Source of the DNA: Syncephalis fuscata
Taxonomy: Eukaryota; Zoopagomycota; Zoopagomycetes; Zoopagales; Piptocephalidaceae
NCBI GenBank assembly: GCA_025786725.1
Contig: JAHLTZ010000029.1
Span: 248,001 to 312,000 of the forward strand
DNA: 64,000 nt
Reading direction: 5' to 3'
Below are positions 11,086 through 23,093 of the stretch, one piece after another (positions within the stretch are counted from its first letter, which is position 1; each line of letters opens with the position of its first letter). The notes beneath the pieces are model-generated. The model was not told the origin of the DNA and did no database searches. It worked only from the letters and a program-made list of their open reading frames with translations. Position numbers and translations under genes: made by a program.

Positions 11086-13285
11086 ATGCCTCATCGATTC
11101 TTGGAACACTTTTTGCGGCGTAATGGCGTCACGGGCAGTAATGGTAATGGACTGTCGCTATCCACCAACACTGCCTTTTCAGAAACCAATAATAATCAGA
11201 GTAGCAACAGCAGCAACAGTGTAGCCGGTAGTGGTAATGGCGACAATCTACGACGTGGCTCCTCCGAGAATAGGAGTCGTACTAGCAGGTGTTTAGGCAA
11301 TCTGTTTACACGTATATCCACTATACGGCGAAGTAATCTAGCAGATATACCATCAGGACATGATAAATTACTATTTCGGCTAGTCGATTTGTTACCGGGA
11401 ACTGCCTGGTTACAGTGTCGTCATTGTAATACACTGTTAAGAGATCCGGTTGCGGTATTTTATTCAAATGTGTCGATTGAGCAACAAATGAAGAAAGATA
11501 AAATAAGAAAGTCAAGAAAACAAGAGCCAGATCATCAACGAGGTACAACACTGTTTAGATGTGATGGATGGGAGGCATTAGGTAACGATGAAAAGATAGA
11601 ACAGTGCTATCAAGAAGAAGATATTGGCAATGGAGAAGGATGTCGTGTATTGTCTGGATTGTTGCGGCCTTATTGTCGATCTTGTGCTATGAATGCATCG
11701 ATAAATCCTAATGCTACAATATCTGAAGATCGAGCGGCTCTATCATGGGTAGGCCGTGTTATTGATGTATCATTATTGCGTGTCATAGATCATGTTAATA
11801 TAATGGCGGTGGAAATTAATCGAACAGCAGAAGAACAAGAAATTGAAGTAGATGAAGCTGTAACATCGTCATCAGCAACTGCCACAGCTGCCACAATGGC
11901 ATTAAATGAAGCGGCATTAACTGCCATTGCCGAGTGTTTTAGACCACGTTTATTAGAAGATTTACAGTGTGACATTTGTAGAAATCTATTACATCGACCA
12001 ATTATGACACCTTGTGGACATACATTCTGTCGTAGCTGTTTAGAGCGGGCACATGATCATAGTCAAATTTGTCCTACTTGTCGACGCCCTCTTCCCAGTC
12101 CAGTTGTCTTGTTTACTCAAGGCAAACATCATTTGTTGGCGGCCTTGGTTCGTTTATGGTTTCCACGTGAATCAAAAGAGCGTGGTGAAATGGCGCTTAA
12201 GGATGAGCCAACCGGTCATTTTGTTAATTACAATTTTCATGTACATGGTGCATTGATTCCTATATTTGTTTGTGCACTTGTGTTCCCCGGTATGCCGTGT
12301 TATTTGCACATATTTGAACCACGCTATCGGTTGCTTATTCGCCGATGCTGGATGGGGTCGCGTCGATTTGGTATGGTGTGCAGTTGGCCACCTGTACCAG
12401 AAGGTGAGGCGCCGCCATCGGACCGTCCACTCTATCGGGATTATGGCACGATGTTGTGGATAGAGCGTGTGCGCTTTCTACCCGATGGACGAATGGTCGT
12501 GCTGACTCGGGCCGAGCGCTATTTCCGCGTGATGCGTATTGAGCCACAGTTGGACGGCTACAACATGGCTAGTGTCATGTGGGTTGATGACGCGGATATA
12601 CCACAACGGTTCGGTCTCATTAACATGCAAGAGCGAGAACATGATGAGATTGTATTAGCCCATTCAGCCATCGAGGAAACGGATGGTCAAGCTAGTCCTT
12701 GTGACAATGATGATATGGAAGTGGATGGTCTATTAGAAACTGATGAAGATTTAAATACTGTGTTGAGTAGTCGACAGGTATCATCATCGGGTACACGTAG
12801 TGAGCTGGCCAACTCGAATGCATCACCGTCTAATGATGCAACTGCAGTTGCTTTAGGTGCTAGTTTATTGGCTGCTGCAGCAACTGTAAGTAATACGAAT
12901 ACTTATCCTAATTCTACGTCTCCTGTCTCCTGCCACTGCCACGGTCATTTCTTCCTCGCCCTCCTATCATCCTTCTTTTGTACTTGATCCTAATTTATTA
13001 GTACTTAGCCAGCTAATTTATACCCGTATGATGGAGTACCGTCAACAAATAACCAATACACAGCTGCAACAAATCGATCACGTTTACGGCACAATGCCCG
13101 ATAACAATGCACAAGCACTTAGCTTTTGGGCCGCGAGTGTCGTTCCTATAGACAAACACATTCGGTATAAGGCGCTATTAGTAGGCTCGGTGCATAATCG
13201 TCTTCTTCTTATTTCGGAATGGCTCGATGCACTAGATCGCATGCATCAGAATTGGTGGCGGGCCAGTGGTTGTGCCGTTATGTAA
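11086..13285 (+). CDS. RING-finger plus Lon-substrate-binding-domain protein (LONRF-like E3 ligase)
   Basis: Two exons, 11086-12885 and 13013-13285, separated by a 127-nt GTAAGT...CAG intron, give 690 residues. The start at 11086 (MPHRFLEHFLRRNG) is the first ATG with a fitting context. Around residues 105-215 are two CxxC pairs (CRHC and CRSC) in a degenerate zinc-binding segment. A full C3HC4 RING follows at about residues 290-330 (CDIC...CGHTFC..C...CPTC). Next comes a Lon N-terminal/LON substrate-binding domain (IFVCALVFPGMPCYLHIFEPRYRLLIRR) that ends after the intron (LSFWAASVVPIDKHIRYKALL). The architecture matches LONRF proteins, thought to be E3 ubiquitin ligases; substrates are unknown. 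Acidic/Ser/Asn-rich sequence splits the LON domain, as in other fungal members. Confidence 0.9.
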
Positions 13286-14810
13286 TAATAATAATAATAA
13301 TAATAATGACTATACAGCTTTAGTTAACGGCTTTATTAATCTACGGCTATAACAACAACAATGATGACGACGACGACGATTATATCATCAGTACACTATC
13401 CTTTCCTATCCTTTCATTTCATTTTGTATTCTCCTTCTTTAAGTAACATGCCAGACACTTTATTTCAATGGTGTTTTAAATTTTTATTTTTATTTTTGTA
13501 AAATTCTAAATGTATTTTTATGATTGCATTTTTCAATTAAAGCAATCATACTACAGTAGTATCAAATACCCGTTAATATTTTATAGTTAGATCAGTAATT
13601 AGTATCAAACGAGAATAATTTGTAACAGAGACAAATATGGTATTATATTACCATTAAAATGCCTTTTAGTCTTTAAATTTAACGGATTAATTAGTATGTT
13701 TAATTTGAATGTAATAATAACGTGTATATGTTTTAATAATTTAATTATATTTTTTATAGTTTTGACTTGTTTAAAATGAATTGCTATTATAAAAATTACT
13801 ACTATTATTTAATAGCTTGAGGTTCTTTTAATTGTATTATTTAGCGTTATTAGCCATTTTTACTAACCATTTATCACTATTTAGTAGGATTTGGATTAAA
13901 TAGCCAAGTTTGATAATGCTCATCTTATTAAGCATGGAACTAAATGGCGAGTGACATCAAGCGTTAAGATGGACATTATCCTATATTCATACTAATGTGC
14001 ATTATTATATTTTATTTCAGCTATGTCTTATCTGAAATTTGTCGATTTGTTAACAGATTTATTGAGTGTGGATTTTGACTCGATTCGTTCACTATATTGC
14101 CACACACATTATAAGATTATCACCGGTATTCACATACTTGGATTTGTTTGTTTATATCAGTTTATATCATTTTATATCCGTTGCCTATTAAATGTGTTTT
14201 AATAAAACAAGTGTGATAATTAACATTTTAATTAGTAGATATGTATAAGCAATACATGCGGCTTTTTGCAAAACTACCAGTGGCCTGAATATTTAAAGTG
14301 ACAATTTTAAAATACTTTTTATCTTTTAATATGTCTATTAAATCAGAATAAACGCAGCATAAGCCATGTACTTAATTTGATACTATTTTGAATACGTATG
14401 ACGAATTGATACAGCAGTGAATTATTTATTACTGTATATTAACAGTATTAAAAAATGTTATCAATTAGAATAATGGGGTAAATTATGTATATGATTGATA
14501 TATTTCTAACATGTTCGAAAATGCCGAATGCAGCAATGTGTGTGTGATTGCTATGCAGCACTAGCCGGATGTACATCAAATGCTTATCCAATTACTATGC
14601 TTAATGAGGCCTTGTACCAATTTGTTGACTAATTACTTACAGACACATGCCCACTGTAATGGCACTTGTGATGGGGCACTTGTGATGGGGCACTTTAGCA
14701 ATTGTCAAAGTTGGTTTATTAAATAATTTGGTTATTAGCAAAAAATCTATAGCATTATAAACATATCAATTATTATACGATATAGACGGCTGGTTGATCA
14801 GTTGGTTGTA
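13286..14810. other. AT-rich spacer containing the left copy of a duplicated tract
   Basis: An AAT microsatellite follows the RING-LON stop codon, then low-complexity AT-rich DNA. From about 13935 the sequence is related to 20325 onward (shared GAGTGACATCAA), and 14096-14628 is the nearly perfect repeat described separately. No independent gene is recognised. Confidence 0.5.
14096..14628. repeat. Long direct repeat, copy A
   Basis: This 0.53-kb tract is repeated at 21373-21901 in the same orientation. By eye I find about three differences (one C/T change, one inserted C, one inserted base near the right end). It lies just downstream (3') of the 7TM gene, whose own sequence is much less similar between copies. 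Confidence 0.95.
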
Positions 14811-15788
14811 TTAGCGTTTTTTTTTATATGTTGGTGATGGTACTTGTGAAATATGAAGCATTTTCTCCGTTTTTGGATGATTAACATCATCTAATACGCT
14901 GCGTGTCTTGCGGCAGCTTTCAACTAAAACAGTTGAACAAATTGAACTAAAATAGCTTTACGTCAATATGGAACAAGATATTCTAGTTAATTAAACTTAC
15001 CAGTCAATAAAATAGAAAAGCATCCCAAGATTCGGAAAAATATCAACATACATTATAGCGCTGCAGATTGTATTACAAATTATAACAAGGCACATAAATT
15101 GAATGCCATCGCTAGCTAAACACTTCCAGGTCTTAGAACCAAATGTGCAATATTGTTTATAAGCCATGTAGCTGAATACCGATGAGAGAAATAGATTGAC
15201 AATTAGAGAGGTAAAGAACCAAATAGAAGTCCATATTTTTGGATAATAAATGTGTCCACGGCGATAAAAATCAATATTAACAATAACAGCAACATTAAAC
15301 AACATAACGGGAGTTGCTATTTGCAGTATAATTAATATTATGCCTATTACAAGTATCCAGCGATTTTTATGGGACATTATGTATGCTTTTTGCAGTAAAA
15401 TGGCACTGTAGCATAAAATGGAAATGGGGATGGCCCATCCAGCATAAAGCATTAGCCTATCAATATAAAAGTATTTTCCCAATTGAAACATGATTGTGAG
15501 TACTGATATACCGATACATAGAATTGAAGGTATTAAGCAACACCATCTTGCAAATGCTCGCGGTTGCGCTATAACTAGTCGAAGAGAAATATTGATATTG
15601 CGCACTTGAACATAACTCATAACAACATGAACCATAAGATGTATCCAAATATATGGAAATAGCGTCTGTATTGTCTTTGGGTGGTTCAAGGAGCTTATTT
15701 TTGAAATCTCGTAAAAATCCATCGGGTATGGATCGGTATCATTATCATGGTGCAGTCCATGTTGCTTTATGTTAAGACCATTGAACAT
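14811..15788 (-). CDS. Multispanning (7TM-like) membrane protein, copy A
   Basis: Two exons, 15001-15788 and 14811-14955, with a 45-nt GTAAGT...AAAG intron, give 310 residues. A short hydrophilic N-terminus is followed by about seven hydrophobic segments (for example CCLIPSILCIGISVLTIMF, GWAIPISILCY, WILVIGIILIIL, VNLFLSSVFSYMAY, GIQFMCLVIICNTI). Conserved loop motifs are LLQKAYIM and KQY..FGSKTWK.LASDGIQ, and a cytoplasmic tail with CRKTRSVLDD follows the last segment. The small second exon is supported by its match to copy B (22105-23093). It resembles fungal integral membrane proteins of GPCR-like topology; I know of no demonstrated function. The paralogue and conserved tail argue that this is a real gene. 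Confidence 0.85.
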
Positions 15789-18374
15789 ACTGTCAGCTAA
15801 TGTAGTGAAAATAAATGAATATGGAATAATAAATAAAGCGCTGTTTGTGGAATGTGAAAGAATTGGGATTTTATACGCTACAAGCCCAGATGCATATCAA
15901 GGATCCGAAACTGGTTTTTATGTATAAATGCCAAAATCAGGCTGTATTCCTCTTTTAGCCAATAACCTATTACATACAACTAAACGGCAAAGCTTTTGTT
16001 GGACTAATATGAATATAGAGTTGGCTGCTGTATACAGCGAGCAGCTTTCCCAGCAAGCATTTACAAGTATTGTCAAAGATACACCAATAGTTGATGAACT
16101 TGTATTAAACATTATGACTATATTAACTGTGACGCTTCAATAAATGGCTAATCAGTTATATTAATTCTCGATATATTAATAGTTATAGTACAAAAATCAA
16201 TAATTTGGTATTAGTTATTGGTGTTATTTTCAAATAACTGACAGTAGAAACTTTCGCAATCATTTGCATGATATTCACGCACGAGACTTTGCCTAATTAG
16301 CCATAGTACTTGTAACAATGAATCAAATGCACTTTATCTATGGTACTAATATATTGCTGTATTAATCATTGTTAATTACCCATTAAAAAACACAAAGTGC
16401 TATATTGCAACACCAATGTAATATCTAATTTGTAAATCTTTACTGTTTAAGCACGGATGACTTGGGGGACACAGTGTATGGCGGCAGCAATACAACGTTT
16501 ATCATAGATTTAACCGCTTCCCTTATTTGAAACTTGGGGACCTTAGGATGACTGATCGAGTAATAGTAAGAATAAGTATCAATAAGTTGCACGTTGATAC
16601 TTTTGACGAGTCCAGGTCGTCGTGCTGGCGCAACTTCGCCAAGATCGGCCGAGTATGTCGAAGTGAAATCTGAAAAAAATAGCTCTTTTCCACTATTGAT
16701 GCAAATGTCTGGAAAACAGTGTTACTATTCCACTAAGAGTAGAATAATAAACAGATTACTAATATCATGCTTGGTCTTGAGTAACCTATAATGTTAGTAA
16801 TTAGTGTTATCTAAGACTTACTTAATTGTTTTTATAAATAAAGATTATAACCTTTAATTAATAATTTCCACAGAAGTAGAATAAATGACTAAAATAGTGT
16901 TAGCTCAGATAAAAAGATCAGTTCAGTCTAGCAATCACTGCAAGACTGAATTGATCAAAAAGATTCAAGATTCAAATAAAATAAAAAGAATTTAAAACCA
17001 AGATAAGATAATGTTTATTAAGATTAAAAATATGGCTGCCATTTTATAGCAAATGGTCTTGAATATTACGAAGGAAGAACTTGAACGACTTGTCTGTTCA
17101 ATTTCTTCAGGCAATATGGGGCTAGTTTTACTGTAATAAGTAATATGGAGCCGTGAACTGCAAGTATTTATAGGCACTGTGTTTCTTGCCAAGAGTTAGG
17201 AACGATTGTAGTGTTGGGATCGTCGTGGCTTAACCGAAAGAATGGCCATCTTTTACTAGGACCCTGACTATTACCGGAAATGGGAATAGTCACGTGATGA
17301 AGTTATTGCTAATTAAGTTTTCTACCAAATATGGTAAATAACGCAACTTACACCACAATTATACTGGTGAAATAGTAACACTATTATTTTTAGTGCATTG
17401 CTATGTTTGATTGCATGTTCATGTATTGCTCATTAATCGAAAACAGAAAGCAAGTTATCGTCGCCATAAAAAGCAGCCTCATAATCAAAATAGCCAATTT
17501 TGGATGTGGCAAATCATAGGCAAAACATAAAACTCCTATGCGGAAGTTTATCAATTGTGTTCCAAGAAACTGTGCTATAATAAATTGAGCACGTGTGTCA
17601 CCGTTACGGCGTTCTGTAACAGATCCATACACAATTCAGACTGTGACCAATTTTTTTATCAAATGTGTTTAGTGCACTGGCTGTACATGACACAAGCAGT
17701 AGATTTAGATGCCGATTTTACCACAATGTCGTATATCTGCTTTTTCAATTTTCTTTTATTATTAACCGAACTAAACTAAACAGCCTTAAGACTTTAAACA
17801 GATATATATATATGATCTTGTATCCATGCTTGTCTTTAGTTCTGCATCTTTTTTCTTGACCCGGTTTGTGGTCGGGTGGGTGGGATATTCATATATGATT
17901 ATAATTATATTTATTTCGTACTAATTATAATAATCAGAGAACATGATCTGTCCATGTTACATAGGAACATTGCATGGCATAGCGTGTATTATTACTAATT
18001 TTGGTGTGTAAAGTAAACTGCGACATAGGCACGTTTTTTAGACAGCCGGTATCAGACTTGCCGCAATCCGGCCGTGTACTTGCCGTTCCGCAATCACCCA
18101 TGATACTCAGGCTTTCATGTTCACTATCAGCGCTTGATCTCCCGTACTTTGAAGAATATCATCGCGGATATAACGCTAACCCCGCCAAGCATATGTGCGA
18201 GAACAACACATATATAAATCAGACACTCTACCATTGTGATTAGCAACATTATACGCAAAGTTTGTCATCAATTTATTGAGTTTTCTATTTATGCCATTTT
18301 ACAGTTAAAACGCGTTATTGGCTGCTTTTCATTGTCTTGCCCTCCCTTTAGTTATATTTTTTTGAACGGCCACC
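15789..18374. other. 2.6-kb spacer; right end of duplication and WS/DGAT promoter
   Basis: 15789 to about 16168 is recognisably related to 23094-23485, so the duplication continues past the 7TM start. The rest has no gene I can support; small open frames lack homology or codon bias. A TATA-like ATATATAAAT at about 18209 lies some 165 bases upstream of the acyltransferase ATG and is a plausible core promoter. Confidence 0.5.
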
Positions 18375-20152
18375 ATGCCAGCTCCGGCTATTGATAGTAG
18401 TATTGCCAGCCATAACCTACGGTTGCGACATACCAGAAAATCTCAACATGAAGAACGTTTATTTAATTTGAAAACAAGACTGCCAATGTCCACTAAGAAA
18501 GCAGCGCCCAAATCAAATGCCGTACCCCTGAATCCCATTGACGACATGTTTGTTCGAATGGAAGCGCCAGAACGCAATCTTGCTGTTGCTTCGCTTTTCT
18601 GGGTGGAAGGCGATGTTGAGATCGATACTGTTCTATCCTTAATGCAGCGTCTCATTGATGCAGAAGCAAAATTCCGGCAACGCTGTGTCCCAGGTACCTT
18701 TTTAAAGCCTGCCTATTGGATAGATATGTCCGATGATAACAAATACGATGCCAGCGATAACGTAAAACCATTGGATCATCCGTGGTCAGTTCAAGATCAA
18801 CTTGATCTTGCAGAATTCAACTCGGCCGCCATTACTCCTGGCATGACGATGGAGGAATACGAGGAGAAGTGGATCGAGGATAGATTCAGTGAACATGCCG
18901 GCACTGTTTTTGACACACGTCTTCCATTGTGGCGCATGCTATTGATGCGTGGTCTACCAAACAAACGTTCAGTAATTGCTATGGTAGCCCATCATTGTAT
19001 GGCTGACGGACAAGGCTTTGCCCATGTTATGAGCAAAATTATGTCGCCAGTTGATGATGAATCCATCGATCAAAAGGTATCCCAACCAACAACAGCTCCT
19101 ACTTCGTCGTCCATGCCATCTGAAACGACGAACGAAAAGCCAAAAAACCAGGCAAAACTGCTTAAAAAGAATAGCAACTACATGGATACACCAAATGCAT
19201 TTATACTTGCTGCCTACACGCAGTTAGAATACTTTTTAGCGGTATTTATGCATATTCTACTTGTTATTTGGTATTCAGCTTTGAGCATGACACGTATGGC
19301 GTTCTATAACCGCCACAGCTTCCGTTGCACAGAACCACAAAGACAAGAAAAACGTGCAGCATGGTCAAAGGCAATGAGTATTAATGATATTAAAGTGGTT
19401 CGAAAGGCTTATCCAGGTACTACGCTTAATGATGTGATGGTAGCCTGTCTCGAGCGGTCTTTCACTGCTTATATGGACTCAATTGACCAGGACGCTATTA
19501 GTGGCCAAATTGATCCAGAAATTCTTAAAAAGCGCAATCACACACGCGACCAAGTCATTACATTGACCGTTCCAAAGGGCCTTCGAGGTGCCAATGATAC
19601 TCGTTTTGAAAATCTTGCCGGTATTGAATATTTACTACTTCCGCTTTTGCCACAATCTGCCCCAACCTCCACCGCACTTAGCCATGCTACCAAGCATATG
19701 AACCGCGTGAAAATGGCCCAACTTGCTCCATTTATGCGATCGACAGCCTCTATACTTTCTGCGCTTAGTCCAGGATTTCTCTCGTCACCAGTGTAAGTGT
19801 AATTGTGTAATTGCTTTATTTAACTACTAATCTACTTTATTGCAGCATAAATACTTACATGGATAAGCTTCACGGAATTCTTACCAACGTACCTGGCTCA
19901 CCCAAGCAGCTTTATTTCACCAATGGTGACAAAAGACATCGCATTCTTTCGTCTATTATGTACCCACCAGCACTCTTTGCAGGCTCGACTGGTATAGCTA
20001 TTTGCTCCTACAATGGAGATGTAACATTGGGAGCAGTCACCGACGACATGCCTGAATATCCTGACCAGGCACGTAAGATTGTTAACGGCATGCACGCCGC
20101 ATTCGAGAAAATGCTTGAAGATGCTTATGAAAAGCTTCAACAACAAAACTAG
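18375..20152 (+). CDS. Wax ester synthase/diacylglycerol acyltransferase-type O-acyltransferase
   Basis: Two exons, 18375-19792 and 19846-20152 (53-nt intron), give 574 residues. The acyltransferase motif HHCMADG (family HHxxxDG) is at about residue 214, preceded by FDTRLPLWRMLLMRG. The N-terminal block FVRMEAPERNLAVASLFW matches the start of the WS/DGAT domain; the C-terminal half contains TLNDVMVACL and the NVPGS segment (bacterial enzymes have NVPGP), then GIAICSYNGDVTLGAVTDD. A hydrophobic segment near residues 300-325 (FMHILLVIWYSALSM) suggests membrane association. The family condenses acyl-CoA with fatty alcohols or diacylglycerol to make storage lipid; which acceptor is used cannot be read from sequence. 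The ATG has a strong context (CCACCATGCC). The gene sits between the two 7TM paralogues. Confidence 0.88.
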
Positions 20153-21372
20153 ATTACGCATATGTACTACTTATATGATATCCAATAGCTATATATACTT
20201 TATTACTGCACAACATTTTATAAACAATCTATTAAATCGCTTAGTGTAATTTTAAGTGCAAATGGCTAAATTCAATAATATTCATACAATTAAATTAAAC
20301 ATTCGTTTGATTAAACATAAAATTAAATGGTGAGTGACATCAACCATCAAATACTTATTATTGTAGATTTATTATCCAGTATGCATATTTTATTATATTA
20401 CATTTTGACTTCTTTATGTTACATTAAGTATATACTGCCAAATTTGCTGTATGCTTTATTTTTACTGGTGATCACAATTGCAATCATCCAACAATAGCTT
20501 TGCAATCTCGACGGTAGCAACGCAAACTGCTCCTTCTAATACGATATAAGCTGATTCCACACGACTACAGTGGTGTTTTATGGCAAAACAAAACATAAAA
20601 TAAATTTGATAACATATAGCCGCCACAGTCAACGTGTACAGCTGCACATGTGTAACAGTAGAAGTACGGAAAGTATTACCGAAATAGTCGCTGGAAAGCC
20701 TCTAGTGGCAATACAGCAGTGCAATCTACTACTATTGCTACAGAGATATGTGTACAATCGTGACGGATTGTTGCAGTGCATTTGTTTGCAATACATTCTA
20801 TTAGTCCCATACGTAAAACATGTTTTTAAATTTATTAAGCAAATGCCATCATATTTATTCAATAAAGCATGTTGCTAGCAACAACATACGAGATCATACA
20901 AGTTACTATGTGTTTATAGTGCTCATTTTAAAGAATCTTTTGTATACTCATCATTGAATGAGTTGCTATTATTGTTATTCAATTGCTTGCTGATAGCATT
21001 GATAAATAGTGCTAATTTGTTATTTTGCGTAACTTGAAATTGTCAGATAATATAGTTTCACTTCTTATCTTAGATTGTTTACTTTTTGTTTAGCTACTAT
21101 GTTTGTGGCTGCTATGTCGTTTAGATTTAAATGTAAGCTATTATTACATTTTTTTGCATTCATATCACTTTATTTTGACTCAAATAATAACTATATTCTA
21201 AAAAAAATTGTGCTTACTAAATGCTAGCAAGATAAATAATAAATGATATCACATATTCTATTTCTTCAAACAAAATTTGTCCATTCATTATATTGTCTAC
21301 TGATTACATTCCATCAATGAAAATTATTTGTTTATTACTAACTGTATCTATTCTAGGTATCAATACATATTG
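20153..21372. other. 1.2-kb spacer between WS/DGAT gene and duplication copy B
   Basis: AT-rich with no supported gene. A segment near 20325-20400 is related to 13935-14010 upstream of copy A, but the distance to the shared 0.53-kb tract is about 0.9 kb longer here, so copy B carries extra DNA or copy A lost it. A short hydrophobic frame entering the repeat (21317-21478) is not supported independently. Confidence 0.5.
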
Positions 21373-21901
21373 CTGCCATACACATTATAAGATTATCACC
21401 GGTATTCACATACTTGGATTTGTTTGTTTATATCAGTTTATATCATTTTATATCCGTTGCCTATTAAATGTGTTTTAATAAAACAAGTGTGATAATTAAC
21501 ATTTTAATTAGTAGATATGTATAAGCAATACCATGCGGCTTTTTGCAAAACTACCAGTGGCCTGAATATTTAAAGTGACAATTTTAAAATACTTTTTATC
21601 TTTTAATATGTCTATTAAATCAGAATAAACGCAGCATAAGCCATGTACTTAATTTGATACTATTTTGAATACGTATGACGAATTGATACAGCAGTGAATT
21701 ATTTATTACTGTATATTAACAGTATTAAAAAATGTTATCAATTAGAATAATGGGGTAAATTATGTATATGATTGATATATTTCTAACATGTTCGAAAATG
21801 CCGAATGCAGCAATGTGTGTGTGATTGCTATGCAGCACTAGCCGGATGTACATCAAATGCTTATCCAATTACTATGCTTAGATGAGGCCTTGTACCAATT
21901 T
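21373..21901. repeat. Long direct repeat, copy B
   Basis: Partner of 14096-14628, in the same orientation about 7.3 kb away, almost identical along its length. Similarity falls abruptly to roughly 70-75% to the right of about 21901, although homology continues into the 7TM gene. Confidence 0.95.
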
Positions 21902-22104
21902 GCGCAACTAATCACTTGCAGATATCTATCTACCATAATTCTATCTGTAATAAGACGTTTTAGCAATTGTTGAAATTAGTTTATTAAATAATTTGATTAT
22001 CATTAAAAGTTGCGTGTCTGTTTAGCAGATCGGTTAAATAAATAAGAATTAAAAGCTGCGTAGTATTATAGATATGTTAACTATGATACAGTATATATAG
22101 TTGA

Positions 22105-23093
22105 TTAGCTGACTGTAGTAGAATTTGTTTCTTCATATATTGATGATGGCATTTTCAGAATACGAATCGCCCTTTCCGTTTTTAGAAGACTAGCCTCAGT
22201 TAATACATCGCGTGTTTTACGACAGTTTTCGACTAAAATAGTTGAGCAGACTCCACTAAAACAGCTTTACGTTAATATAGAACATGATTTGTAATTAACT
22301 AAACTTACCAGTCAATAAAACAAAGAAGTAAAAAAAGATCCGAAATGTTGCCAAAAAACACCACAACAGCCCAGGCTATGTTACAAAGTATAGCAAGGCA
22401 CATGAATTGAATGCCATCGCTAGCTAAACGTTTCCAGGTCTTGGAGCCATACTTGCGATATTGTCTATAGGCCATATAGCTGAATACCGACGAAAGAAAC
22501 AGATTGACAGCTAGAGATGTACAGAACCAGATAAAAACCCACCCCGTTGAGTAATAAATGTATCCACGGCGATAGAAATCAGTATTAACAATAACAGCAA
22601 TGTTCAGCATCATAATGGGTGCTATTGTTTGCAGTATAATTAATATTATGCCTATTACAAGTATCCAGCGAGTTTTAAGAGACATTATGTATGCTTTTTG
22701 CAGTAAAATGGTACTGTAGCATAGCATGGAGATGGGGATGGCCCATCCAGCATAAAGCGATGTTGTATCCATATAAAAGAATCTTCCCAATTGAAACATG
22801 GCTGTGAGTATTGATAGGCCAATACATAGAACTGAAGGTATCAAGCAACACCATCTTGCAAGTGCTCGCGGCTGTTCTACAACCAATCGAATAGCGATGT
22901 TGATATTGCGTGCATGAACATAGCTCATAGCAGCATGAACTAAAAGATGTGACCAGGTATATCTCAGTTGTGTTTGCAGCTCTTTTGGATCAAAAGGGCC
23001 CTTTGGTAGAAACTCATAAACTTCCATTCGGTATGGATGAGCAGCACCATTATCATATGGTTTAGACATTTTTATGCTGAAACTATCAAACAT
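22105..23093 (-). CDS. Multispanning (7TM-like) membrane protein, copy B
   Basis: Two exons, 22309-23093 and 22105-22264, with a 44-nt intron at the same position and phase as in copy A, give 314 residues. It aligns with copy A throughout: RNINIAIRLVVEQPRALARWC, LLQKAYIM, YRKYGSKTWKRLASDGIQFM, and a C-terminal tail CFSGVCSTILVENCRKTRD. I start it at 23093 (MFDSFSIK) because this aligns with the first Met of copy A; the frame stays open upstream to 23252, but that part has no counterpart in copy A. Core identity looks roughly 75-80% by eye, far below the neighbouring 0.53-kb repeat. Function unknown; receptor or transporter-like topology. Confidence 0.85.

Noticed and set aside
14096-21901. 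Idea that the 0.53-kb repeat is a transposon
   Set aside because: No terminal inverted repeats, target-site duplications or transposase are visible, and flanking homology shows it belongs to a larger duplication.
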